Assembly (NCBI GenBank): GCA_019695335.1
Contig: JAIBAF010000008.1
Location: 1 to 64,000, forward strand
DNA: 64,000 nt
Direction of reading: 5' to 3'
From: a bacterium
Lineage (GTDB): Bacteria > CLD3 > SB21
Made by a program: the position numbers and the translations under genes. Within the stretch, counting starts at the first letter, position 1. Each line of letters opens with the position of its first letter. The notes under the pieces are model-generated. The model worked only from the letters and a program-made list of their open reading frames with translations. It was not told where the DNA came from and ran no database searches. Shown piece after piece: positions 24,802 to 33,311 of the stretch.

Positions 24802-27534
24802 TTATTTTAAGAAAGTTATTTTCTTTGCCAAAGATGTTTTCATTTTACTTGATAAACTTTTTGCACGCAACAAAACAACGTAGACGCCGCTTGCTAAATT
24901 CTGTTCTGGTCGCCATTGTATTTCATACTGATCCGCCTCAAATTCGCCTTTGGACAATACGACTATGCGTTGCCCTAATACATTATAAATTTCCAATTCA
25001 ACGAAACTTTTCTCGGGCAAATCGAAACGAATTGTCGTTGCCGGATTAAATGGATTAGGATAACTACTTTCCAATGCATAATTTTTTGGAACAAGTTCTG
25101 GATTGAGTACACGTTTCAAAGTATAAAATTCATTGGTATCTATTTCTGAACTGAAGTGTACGCCATCAAACGCAGCTACATACCATTTGTATTTAGCATT
25201 TTCCTTGAAAACACTTCCATCGATTATTACAGAAGTATCAGTGATACCCGTAATCATTGAATCCAAACCATCGCCAAAAATTCTAAATGCATAGTCTAGT
25301 GCGCCTGATAAATCTGGATCAGACGATTTCGTCCATATAAATGTCCGAGGAATCGGAAACTTATATAACGTTAGTGCATCCTCTTGTAAAGGATACAAAA
25401 GCTGGACGGATAGCGGTTCTTCGTTTTTCGAGACGCGCAGATTATAGCTTTGAATTCCTATTCCTTGATGATTATCCCGAACAAGTATCGTTACTAAAGT
25501 ATCACCCACAGCTTCACGTATCGGTTTTCCCATAACTACACCTGAAATACTGTCAATAGTAAGCCAAGTTGGCGCAGTTAATAGATCATATCGTAGGGTG
25601 TCATGGAATAGGAGGCTATCCTGATCTTGTGCATGCGACTGATAGCTGTATAAAATACCTTCTTTGGCTGATGTTTCAGGAATTGACACAAAAACCGGTA
25701 TTATATTTTTTCTGGTAGCGAAAGTAAACACGTCACTCCAGGCAGCATCAGTTCCCACATCCAGAACTCTGACGCGCCAAAACAATGTGTCGATGTTTGA
25801 GAATTGTGTACGGTAAATCGTGTCGGTCAAATTCGATATTTGGATCAGCGGATTTCTGAAATCAGAGTTTCGATTGATTTCAAGCTCATACGTATGCGCG
25901 CCGCTGTTATATAGCTCCCACGCAAGGGATAGTGAATCTTCCGCCAGAACGATACCGTTGTTTGCAACGCTGGAAAGTGAAGGTATAAAATAGTTGATAG
26001 GCAGGTGTATCGAATTATTCATCAGAACTCTGCCGTCACGCCGAATTTCGATCGTGCGGTTTAGTGCCCCGCTCCCCAGTGAAGACGGATTAACCGATCC
26101 TAGTACGGGATTCGTTGCTTTAGAAAGGCGTACTACGTAAGGCAGCACGGACGGAAATGTCACCTCAATATTATAATTACCGGTTTCCGGTATTCCAAAA
26201 TGGGTCGCATATTGGTTTTGTGATAAGTACTCTTGCCCGAGTCCGACAACTTTTGTATACATCATTGTATCCGTTCCGGCATCGTAAATTCGTATTGTTG
26301 CTCCAAATTGATTCTCATTCCCGTTTTGATCGGTAACTTTTACAAAAATATAGTTATCGTTATTCAAGTGATTTTCGAATAAGATCGGCGCATTCGTGAC
26401 GAATGCCAATTGCCCGATAGCAACATCCATATCGCCGTCATTATCATAATCTGCCCAGGCCGGAGTTGTATAATTTGTTTGGTTTGGCAATCCAAGTGAC
26501 GATGTCGAATCGGCAAAGTTTTGGCCGTTGTGATTTTTGAACAGTGTGAAAGGGTCAGTGCCGTTATACATTGAACCGTACCAGATATCGAGCCACCCGT
26601 CATTATCATAGTCAATAAAGCCTGCACCCCAGTTGACAGTATGCGGTAATCCATATAGATCCGTGACATCCTGAAATGTCCCGTTCCCAAGATTCTTATA
26701 CAATTTTGTATATCTATCTGGATGTTCGCAAATAAGCAGGTCGATGAATCCGTCATTGTTGAAATCACCTGCCGATCCGCCTTCGTCAAATGAATGAGGC
26801 AGCCCGGCAGTAGCTGTGACATCTGTAAACGTTCCATCCGAGTTATTGCTATACAACGTCGCACTTAAATATAAGTCCAGATCGGAGTCGTTGTCGTAGT
26901 CAAAAATCATTGTAGCTTCAGCATTTACAAAAGTGGAGATACCGGATGCTGCCGTGACATCTGTGAAACCGTTCTTGCCATCGTTACGAAAAAGATGATT
27001 ACCCGTAGGCGGGTTAGATGTTCTATAAAAAGGCATGATCACATCAAGATCGCCGTCGCCATCGTAGTCAAAGAAACGGGGCGTTTCTCCGTCGCCTGGC
27101 AAATTTAATCCGGATTGCGGAGCCACATCCAAGAACTTACCGTCACCGAGGTTTTTAAATAGTTGCGATCGTGCAGACGCAAAAGCTTCTGTCCGGCTCA
27201 GCAGGATAAGATCGGGCCATGAATCGTTGTTATAATCTCCCCATGAACCACTGACGATGGAAATGCCAGAATTCAGACCGGCCTCCAAAACCATATCACT
27301 AAAGGATCTGTTCTTATTATTCAACATGAGATGATATTGTCCGAGATTACCATCCCTGATAAAAATATCCTGGAACCCATCTTTGTTATAATCGCACCAT
27401 GCTCCATTCAGCATTCGATTAATGCCAATATTAAATCCCGAGGATACGGACTCATCGGAGAACGTCTGCGATATAGCGTTCTCAGTTATTAGTATGGACA
27501 GGATGAGTAGCAGGAGATTGCGGTTTCGGGCCAT
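24802..27534 (-). CDS. secreted FG-GAP/VCBS repeat protein with T9SS C-terminal sorting domain
   Basis: The product of about 910 aa has a signal peptide (MARNRN followed by a hydrophobic core). Seven or so FG-GAP/VCBS blades follow, each with a calcium-type D-x-D-x-D loop (DYNKDGFQD, DYNNDSWPD, DYDGDGDLD, DYDNDSDLD, DFNNDGFID, DYDNDGWLD, DYDNDGDMD). After them comes an ASPIC/UnbV-like segment (NQFGATIRIYDAG, IEIRRDGRV), then immunoglobulin or cadherin-like domains. The last 85 residues are a type A T9SS sorting domain (SYPNPFNPATTIRFDLP and LEIYNVLGQ). It should be exported across the outer membrane and anchored at the surface. An earlier ATG at 27567 has a weak Shine-Dalgarno and is an alternative start. 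It lies within the polysaccharide locus. Confidence 0.9.
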   Translation of the reverse strand: MARNRNLLLLILSILITENAISQTFSDESVSSGFNIGINRMLNGAWCDYNKDGFQDIFIRDGNLGQYHLMLNNKNRSFSDMVLEAGLNSGISIVSGSWGDYNNDSWPDLILLSRTEAFASARSQLFKNLGDGKFLDVAPQSGLNLPGDGETPRFFDYDGDGDLDVIMPFYRTSNPPTGNHLFRNDGKNGFTDVTAASGISTFVNAEATMIFDYDNDSDLDLYLSATLYSNNSDGTFTDVTATAGLPHSFDEGGSAGDFNNDGFIDLLICEHPDRYTKLYKNLGNGTFQDVTDLYGLPHTVNWGAGFIDYDNDGWLDIWYGSMYNGTDPFTLFKNHNGQNFADSTSSLGLPNQTNYTTPAWADYDNDGDMDVAIGQLAFVTNAPILFENHLNNDNYIFVKVTDQNGNENQFGATIRIYDAGTDTMMYTKVVGLGQEYLSQNQYATHFGIPETGNYNIEVTFPSVLPYVVRLSKATNPVLGSVNPSSLGSGALNRTIEIRRDGRVLMNNSIHLPINYFIPSLSSVANNGIVLAEDSLSLAWELYNSGAHTYELEINRNSDFRNPLIQISNLTDTIYRTQFSNIDTLFWRVRVLDVGTDAAWSDVFTFATRKNIIPVFVSIPETSAKEGILYSYQSHAQDQDSLLFHDTLRYDLLTAPTWLTIDSISGVVMGKPIREAVGDTLVTILVRDNHQGIGIQSYNLRVSKNEEPLSVQLLYPLQEDALTLYKFPIPRTFIWTKSSDPDLSGALDYAFRIFGDGLDSMITGITDTSVIIDGSVFKENAKYKWYVAAFDGVHFSSEIDTNEFYTLKRVLNPELVPKNYALESSYPNPFNPATTIRFDLPEKSFVELEIYNVLGQRIVVLSKGEFEADQYEIQWRPEQNLASGVYVVLLRAKSLSSKMKTSLAKKITFLK

Positions 27535-27753
27535 GACGATGTATAAAAAAATTATCAAATTGTCCATGTTGCCTCTGAAAATGTAGTTGATATTCAGGCT
27601 CCAAATATTCAATTTCTATGCCAAAAATAAACTTGTAGTCAATCATATCAATGTTGATTTTATTCGTTTAAGTGTATCCTTGATTTGACAAATTTTCCCC
27701 AATGACGGAAAGGCCGTCACAAGATACACTCTTTTGTATTTACTGAAAAAGAT

Positions 27754-28869
27754 TTAATGCAAGTGACCTTTCATTTCATTGAATAGCGCCCTGTACTGAG
27801 ATACAATTCGTTCCCATGTATATTTTTCCTGGATACGTTGAGCAGCCTTTTGACGGTAATTGTCGCAAAGTTTCGGTTCCGATAGCGACTGGCTGATCTG
27901 CCTACTAAGGTCTTTTGTGTTTTTTTTGAACAACATACCGAATTGATCGTCCGCCAAAACTTCTCTAGAAAAAACAGTATCAATTGCAAGAATACAACAC
28001 CCTGCCGCTAAAGCTTTTAAGAGCGCAGGGTTTGTCCCTCCAAATTCATGGCCGTGAATATAAGCATAACAATGTTCATACAACTGCATTAACAGACTTT
28101 GATCTTTGACATAACCTGGAAAAATAATGCGTGTGTCTTTTGTCGATCGAACTTTCTCGGCATACGGATCTTTATAGGGAACATCTCCCAAAATGATCAG
28201 TTTATGACTTGTTTTCACTTTTTCAAAAGCACGAACGACAAGTTCTACGTTATTATCGGGGATCAGACGGCCGACAACAAGAAAATATTTTTGGGGTTCA
28301 ATGCCAATTTCGGCCAAGCGATGTGTATCTTGCGTTTTGACAATTGGATTCGCACCGTAGGCAATGACAGTGGAATCTTTACCAAATTCATTTAAATAAA
28401 CTTTACGCATTTCATCGGCATCGGTAATAACACGATCATACAGCTTGGTTGATAACCATGAAGCAAACCAGAAATATTTCGATCCGAGCCCGGCCCACTT
28501 TGGCCGCATCCATTCTAAACCGTCCACGTTGATCGCCGCAGGAATCCTAAATATTCGCGCCAATATGCCAAAAGGACCGTTCGCAGAGTTGACCGTTAGG
28601 ATAATATCGGCGTTGCGGGTAATACAGATATGCAGCATAGACAAAAAAGAGTGTGAAAATTGGCCGAGTGTTTTTGTTTCCAAACATGACATGTACACCA
28701 GCTCGATTCCATTATGTTTTTTCGGCCTTGCCGAAAAAAGACCCCGATGACAATAAACAACTACCTCATAGTCCATTTTTACCAAACGTTCAGCAAGCTC
28801 TTTTACAAAAGTCTCATAGCCGCTATAAACATAAGGGTACCCTCTGGTTCCTATTATGGCAATTTTCAT
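27754..28869 (-). CDS. GT4 glycosyltransferase with DUF1972 N-terminal domain (rhamnosyltransferase-like)
   Basis: The 371-aa protein opens with MKIAIIGTRGYPYVYSGYET, the DUF1972 form of the N-terminal domain found in Cps2T/RgpA-like transferases. GLEWMRPKWAGLGSKYFW follows. The C-terminal Rossmann half has VVGRLIPDNN and HGHEFGGTNPALLKALAAG, the nucleotide-sugar binding region. It probably adds a deoxyhexose or hexose to the repeat unit. The start is the ATG at 28869 because longer versions would overlap the methyltransferase gene and lack a ribosome-binding site. Confidence 0.9.
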   Translation of the reverse strand: MKIAIIGTRGYPYVYSGYETFVKELAERLVKMDYEVVVYCHRGLFSARPKKHNGIELVYMSCLETKTLGQFSHSFLSMLHICITRNADIILTVNSANGPFGILARIFRIPAAINVDGLEWMRPKWAGLGSKYFWFASWLSTKLYDRVITDADEMRKVYLNEFGKDSTVIAYGANPIVKTQDTHRLAEIGIEPQKYFLVVGRLIPDNNVELVVRAFEKVKTSHKLIILGDVPYKDPYAEKVRSTKDTRIIFPGYVKDQSLLMQLYEHCYAYIHGHEFGGTNPALLKALAAGCCILAIDTVFSREVLADDQFGMLFKKNTKDLSRQISQSLSEPKLCDNYRQKAAQRIQEKYTWERIVSQYRALFNEMKGHLH

Positions 28870-28897
28870 TTGTGTCATTTTTGTCAGTTTTAAATGA

Positions 28898-29641
28898 TTA
28901 CTGCCGGCAAATGAAGAGGGCTTGCGTTGGTGAATATTTTTTCCCAAAAAAAACGCGTTCAAATTTTAGGAAAGACGAGTACGATAGAACAATTGAAACA
29001 GCCTTAACAAGAAATCGTAAGCACCTGCTACGATTATTGTTGATGAATGCTAGTGAGTAGCCGGAGTAAATAACCTCACTAATTTGCAGGTTAGCCTTTG
29101 ATAGCAATTTGGTTATTGTCTCATCGGAATAATCCCGGGCATGATTCGGGTCTTCACTTTTGTCAGATGAATATTTAATTGGAACTTGCAAGTACATTAA
29201 TCCTGTATTTTTGAGTAGTTTATATTTCTGCAAAATAAAGAAGTTGTCGTCCGGAACATGTTCAAGTACATGTGAAGAAATAACAACATCGTATTTTTCC
29301 TTAACAGGAAATTCTCCAATTCCATCGTAATGGACCGTTTTTATGCTTTTCACACCCAAAATCTTCGATAACTCCATCAAAAAAGCAATGGCCGATTGTG
29401 AAAGCTCAATACCGCACACCGTATTTTTTTTTCCTAACATTACCAAATTAGTACCCCAGCCGAAACCAATTTCAATGATCGTTTTACCCTGACATGACTT
29501 CAGTTGTGACATAATAGGTGCTACTTTAGTCAGCAAATTAAAAGAAAACCATTTATTCCATACATATTTCAAAATCGGGAATCTTCTCCGATACACCTTG
29601 TCATAAAACGTTTTGTTTACAGTAATTATCCGTTCATTCAT
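28898..29641 (-). CDS. class I SAM-dependent methyltransferase
   Basis: The SAM-binding motif I is TIIEIGFGWGTNLVML, followed by an acidic residue at the end of strand 2 (VCGIELS). Motif SSHVLEHVPDDNFF matches the Methyltransf_11 group. The length (247 aa) is normal. The likely substrate is a sugar or lipid-linked glycan of the locus; a terminal methyl cap is possible. It overlaps the next upstream glycosyltransferase by 8 bp. Confidence 0.88.
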   Translation of the reverse strand: MNERIITVNKTFYDKVYRRRFPILKYVWNKWFSFNLLTKVAPIMSQLKSCQGKTIIEIGFGWGTNLVMLGKKNTVCGIELSQSAIAFLMELSKILGVKSIKTVHYDGIGEFPVKEKYDVVISSHVLEHVPDDNFFILQKYKLLKNTGLMYLQVPIKYSSDKSEDPNHARDYSDETITKLLSKANLQISEVIYSGYSLAFINNNRSRCLRFLVKAVSIVLSYSSFLKFERVFFGKKYSPTQALFICRQ

Positions 29642-30833
29642 ACACTGCCTTTACATGATTAATAAGTAATCGAGTCTTTCGAGCCCAACTAAATTCCTCT
29701 GGTATTTCAAACAACGGCCTTATATCAGCCAATTTTTTATCAATCAAGCTTGAAAACTGTGAAGCATCATTTGCGATACTTACGTATTTATTCAAATCAT
29801 TTATTCCATTTACGTTTGTCGTAACGGTTGGTTTTCCGGCCGCGATGTACTCATAAATTTTTATAGAATCCTGGCCGTGTTCCTTATTCCCTACAACGTA
29901 TGGTAATATACAAACATCAAAATTCGTTACATAAGCAGGATACAAATCATAGTGTTTATCGCCTAGATAAAATAAATTTGCTTGTGGTTTGATCGCATTG
30001 AATTTCTCTTTATCCAGAATCTGTCCGATAATAACGAAACTTTTGTCCGCATTTGATTTAACAACAATATTAAGAAGATCAGCGTCAACGAGGTGTGTAA
30101 TCTTGCCACCAAATCCAACTATTGGTCGTTTAATTTTGATTAAATCGTTAGGAATTGGATATTTCATTTTAAATTTTTCCACGTCAACCCCGTTTCGAAC
30201 TACTTCACAATTCTTTACATTAAATTCATTCATGAAATCCTGTCGGTTTTTCTCTGAATTAGTGGTCCATATTTTTGAAATATCAGAATAGATCAAATAA
30301 TTTTGTTTAATCAAACGGCTCATATGGCCGTACTGAGGGAAACGCATAAAATTATCCCATGCATCGAATAAACACCGACCAACGTTAAGCTTTTTACATA
30401 ATTCAGCGGCAAAAATATTAAAACTAATTATAGTCGGCTTTTGAAAACCCAAGGCATCAATATGATATTTTACTTCATCAATAAAATGCTTCTCGCCAAA
30501 AGCAGAAAAAAACCATCGTTTCCCTTCAATAAGTTGAGGCAGAGGATTTAAGTGCAGCGTGTCAATCACATACATTTTTTCAGACAACTGAACGAGTTGG
30601 GAAAATCGCCCTTTATTGACAACTTGACCTTTAGTTTTCCAATTTGTTTTGCGATAAATCATTTCAGCTGGGGTAATTGGCCGATTGATCACCACCACTT
30701 TATTTATATCTGGGCAAAGGCCTAAGTGCTCAATGATATGTGCATCGCGCGTTCTGGAGCCTTCTTGTTGTATTTTTCTCCAGTCATGAAATGGTATCAC
30801 ACTAATATCCATTTGCTTGTTTATTTCTGTCAT
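29634..30833 (-). CDS. glycosyltransferase, GT4/GT1-like
   Basis: The 399-aa product has a two-Rossmann (GT-B) pattern. VVRNGVDVEKFKMKYP is the usual linker between the halves. IVGFGGKITHLVDADLL and FVIIGQIL are followed by FDVCILPYVVGNKEHGQDSIKIYEYIAAGKPTV, with the donor-binding KIYEYIAAGKP. No signal peptide is present, so it acts on the cytoplasmic face. Donor and acceptor are unknown. It overlaps both neighbours (8 bp and 4 bp), showing tight coupling. Confidence 0.88.
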   Translation of the reverse strand: MTEINKQMDISVIPFHDWRKIQQEGSRTRDAHIIEHLGLCPDINKVVVINRPITPAEMIYRKTNWKTKGQVVNKGRFSQLVQLSEKMYVIDTLHLNPLPQLIEGKRWFFSAFGEKHFIDEVKYHIDALGFQKPTIISFNIFAAELCKKLNVGRCLFDAWDNFMRFPQYGHMSRLIKQNYLIYSDISKIWTTNSEKNRQDFMNEFNVKNCEVVRNGVDVEKFKMKYPIPNDLIKIKRPIVGFGGKITHLVDADLLNIVVKSNADKSFVIIGQILDKEKFNAIKPQANLFYLGDKHYDLYPAYVTNFDVCILPYVVGNKEHGQDSIKIYEYIAAGKPTVTTNVNGINDLNKYVSIANDASQFSSLIDKKLADIRPLFEIPEEFSWARKTRLLINHVKAVYE

Positions 30834-32194
30834 AGGACGAATTCATTTTTGAGATCAATCCCGTTTTCTGATATCGAAATTAGTGACCCCATAAAAATCC
30901 AGAAAATAAGGTTCATTGGATACGCTTCAATGGTTGATCCCGTAATACCGGTGATCAAAATAATAAGGAGCATTCCTGCAAAAATCACAGCTGAATGGCT
31001 GTCTTGTTTAAACAATTTCCAGATACTTCGCAAAAAAAATACAAATAAGTAAACGAATACTGCCAATCCAAACCATCCCATCTCTATCCCTGCTTTTAAG
31101 AACATGTTATGCGTTGTCATATGAAACCGGTTTGTCGGCTCAAAATAAAATTCCATTGCATCCCCTCCACTGCCCATTCCGTATCCCAAAGGAGCTAATA
31201 CTACTGCGTTCACACCGTTATCATAGACGTCAAAACGGGATTGCAGACGATGATCGGACGATACATTTTCGAAATCTGATATCGTTTCCAGAACCTGACT
31301 AACTTCTGTAAATTCCGTTAAATAATAACTCATAACAATGTACAAAAATATCATCATGACGAGAATAGACAAAAAAATAATCATTTTATCTTTCTTTACA
31401 AAAAAAACAAAAATGATTACAGCCGAAACGGCCAAAGCAATAATGCTGCTTCGGGTAAGGCTGACCAGAACGGAGAAAATGGCAAGAATGGATATCCATA
31501 AATAAATTTTTTTTCTCATTTTCCTATAGAGCGAAAAAGACAACCAAAAAATGAACCCACCAAAAATCCCTAAATGAAAAGGACCATTAAAAATACTAAA
31601 AGCTCTTATTCTGTCAAATATCGAGTAGGATAGTATATCCGCGGTATTGCTTTCTATCAATTTTTCATCGAATTCAGACATATTAAAGAATTGTTTAATG
31701 GCATAGATCAGAACCGGAGTAGATATAATCACTAAGAACTTGACGATAGAAAAAAGGGTTCGTCGATCCGTGATGACGCTTAGTCCAATAATTACTCCAA
31801 ACATTTGAAATGCCAATCGTCGATATCCTTCCATGCCTACGGCGACTCCAGGGATATTCGGATGAAATATCGCGACAATTCCCAGAATCATGAACGCTAA
31901 CACCCATTTTTCTATTTTATGAAGTCTTTCTCTGTGAGACCATTTCTGATACAAAAAGTGGACTGCAAAACATAATGTAAAGCCATCTGCAAACAGCGTA
32001 AAGAAACGGCTGCCCAAAACAACTTTTGTAACATTGATATAAATAATAACAAGTAAAAGTGCTTTTAGAATAATAACATTTCGGCTTTCGACCTGTATTT
32101 TATTAGCCGATTCAAATGTTGAAAGTTCTGATATCACTGTGGACTGTATCTGGTTAAATTGTTTTTTGTATAAAATCAAAGAAGGAGCTGGCAA
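30830..32194 (-). CDS. O-antigen ligase/polymerase family membrane protein (Wzy-like)
   Basis: The 454-aa protein has about ten to eleven membrane helices and a large extracytoplasmic loop late in the chain (about 285-375). The Wzy/WaaL-type signature SLTRSSIIALAVSAVIIFVF lies just before it. In the context of a Wzx flippase and Wzz it is best called the repeat-unit polymerase, though ligase function cannot be excluded. The start is uncertain. The listed TTG overlaps the upstream gene by 41 bp; an in-frame GTG at 32140 is the main alternative, and neither has a clear ribosome-binding site. Its stop overlaps the next start by 4 bp. Confidence 0.85.
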   Translation of the reverse strand: MPAPSLILYKKQFNQIQSTVISELSTFESANKIQVESRNVIILKALLLVIIYINVTKVVLGSRFFTLFADGFTLCFAVHFLYQKWSHRERLHKIEKWVLAFMILGIVAIFHPNIPGVAVGMEGYRRLAFQMFGVIIGLSVITDRRTLFSIVKFLVIISTPVLIYAIKQFFNMSEFDEKLIESNTADILSYSIFDRIRAFSIFNGPFHLGIFGGFIFWLSFSLYRKMRKKIYLWISILAIFSVLVSLTRSSIIALAVSAVIIFVFFVKKDKMIIFLSILVMMIFLYIVMSYYLTEFTEVSQVLETISDFENVSSDHRLQSRFDVYDNGVNAVVLAPLGYGMGSGGDAMEFYFEPTNRFHMTTHNMFLKAGIEMGWFGLAVFVYLFVFFLRSIWKLFKQDSHSAVIFAGMLLIILITGITGSTIEAYPMNLIFWIFMGSLISISENGIDLKNEFVL

Positions 32195-33311
32195 TGTTCT
32201 CTGAAATAAAACTGCCCAGGACTCTTTTTCTTCCCTGCTCGCCTAATCGTTTGCTTAGATTCGTATCTTCCATAAGCAAAATAATCTTTGAAGCAACATC
32301 CTCTGCCGAATTAGGGTTTGCATAAAGTCCGGATTTGCCGTCCTCTACCGCATCGCGGGCGCCGCCGTCGCCTCCTATGGAAGGCTTTCCAAAAATATTT
32401 GCTTCAATAAATACGATGCCAAATCCTTCTGTTGTTTCGCCTCCCCGTTCATATTCTATCCTGTTCGGGAGAACGAAGACATCGCAGGACATGATGAACT
32501 TTTTTTTCGTTTCCTCTGAAACCGAACCCACAAATGTAACAAACGACTCAAGTTCTGATTGTAATACAAGGCGTTGATACCATGTCATGTCAGGCCCTGA
32601 ACCAACTACATAATAATGAATATTGGCGTTAGTTTTCACAAGGAGTTTCATGGCATTGATCATTGTGTCGATCCCTTTATAACGGGATAACGGTTCAAGG
32701 CGGGCGATGGTCAAAAGAATTTTCTTTTGTGTATTTATTCCCAGATCACGGCGTGACTGATCCTGGGACAAAACCGACGCAGTCTCAAAATAGTTTTTTG
32801 AAACACCGGGTGTGAAAATCACAATCTTTCTTGCGTCAATTCCTTGGCGGAGCAATAATTCTTTGGCATACTTGCTGATCGCAATGATCGTTTTTGCGCC
32901 ACCAAATACTTTTCTTTTGAAACCATGGGAATCTGAAGTGGTTATCTCCATCCCGTAAGCAAAAAGCCTGTAAGGTTTTCTAAAAATTTTAGATAATATG
33001 AATACTACTAAACCTGATTGAACCTGTTCTGCGTGAATTTCTTTAATCTTTCGATCAACAACTAATTGCCAGAAACCTGAAATAAAAAGAGGAATCGTCG
33101 CCCATTTTCTTTTCTGCATCCACTTTGAATATATCCCAGTTCTGACCATATCGTATTGACATGTTTTGTCAAACGACTTTTGATCCGGGTGATAATAGGT
33201 TATAATGGTTAATCTATCGGGACTAAAGTATGAGTAGATATCAAAAATATAAGATGATATACCTCCGAGCGTGGGATAAAACTCACGGGCAATTAGTAAA
33301 ATCTTATCCAT
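32154..33311 (-). CDS. GT4 glycosyltransferase
   Basis: The 385-aa GT-B enzyme opens with ILLIAREFYPTLGGISSYIF, the acceptor-side glycine-rich loop. IVIFTPGVSKNYF marks the domain linker. ILLTIARLEPLSRYKGIDTMINA and EGFGIVFIEANIFGKPSIGG are the donor-binding motifs, with the E-x7-E pair in EGFGIVFIE. Retaining transferase acting in the cytoplasm on the lipid-linked unit; sugar unknown. It overlaps asnB by 8 bp. Confidence 0.92.
   Translation of the reverse strand: MDKILLIAREFYPTLGGISSYIFDIYSYFSPDRLTIITYYHPDQKSFDKTCQYDMVRTGIYSKWMQKRKWATIPLFISGFWQLVVDRKIKEIHAEQVQSGLVVFILSKIFRKPYRLFAYGMEITTSDSHGFKRKVFGGAKTIIAISKYAKELLLRQGIDARKIVIFTPGVSKNYFETASVLSQDQSRRDLGINTQKKILLTIARLEPLSRYKGIDTMINAMKLLVKTNANIHYYVVGSGPDMTWYQRLVLQSELESFVTFVGSVSEETKKKFIMSCDVFVLPNRIEYERGGETTEGFGIVFIEANIFGKPSIGGDGGARDAVEDGKSGLYANPNSAEDVASKIILLMEDTNLSKRLGEQGRKRVLGSFISENIASSFFDFIQKTI

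Noticed and set aside
27701-27720. Hairpin TGACGG/CCGTCA in the gap before the DUF1972 glycosyltransferase stop
   Set aside because: The stem is 6 bp and is followed by GGGG and an A-run rather than U residues, so it does not qualify as an intrinsic terminator.
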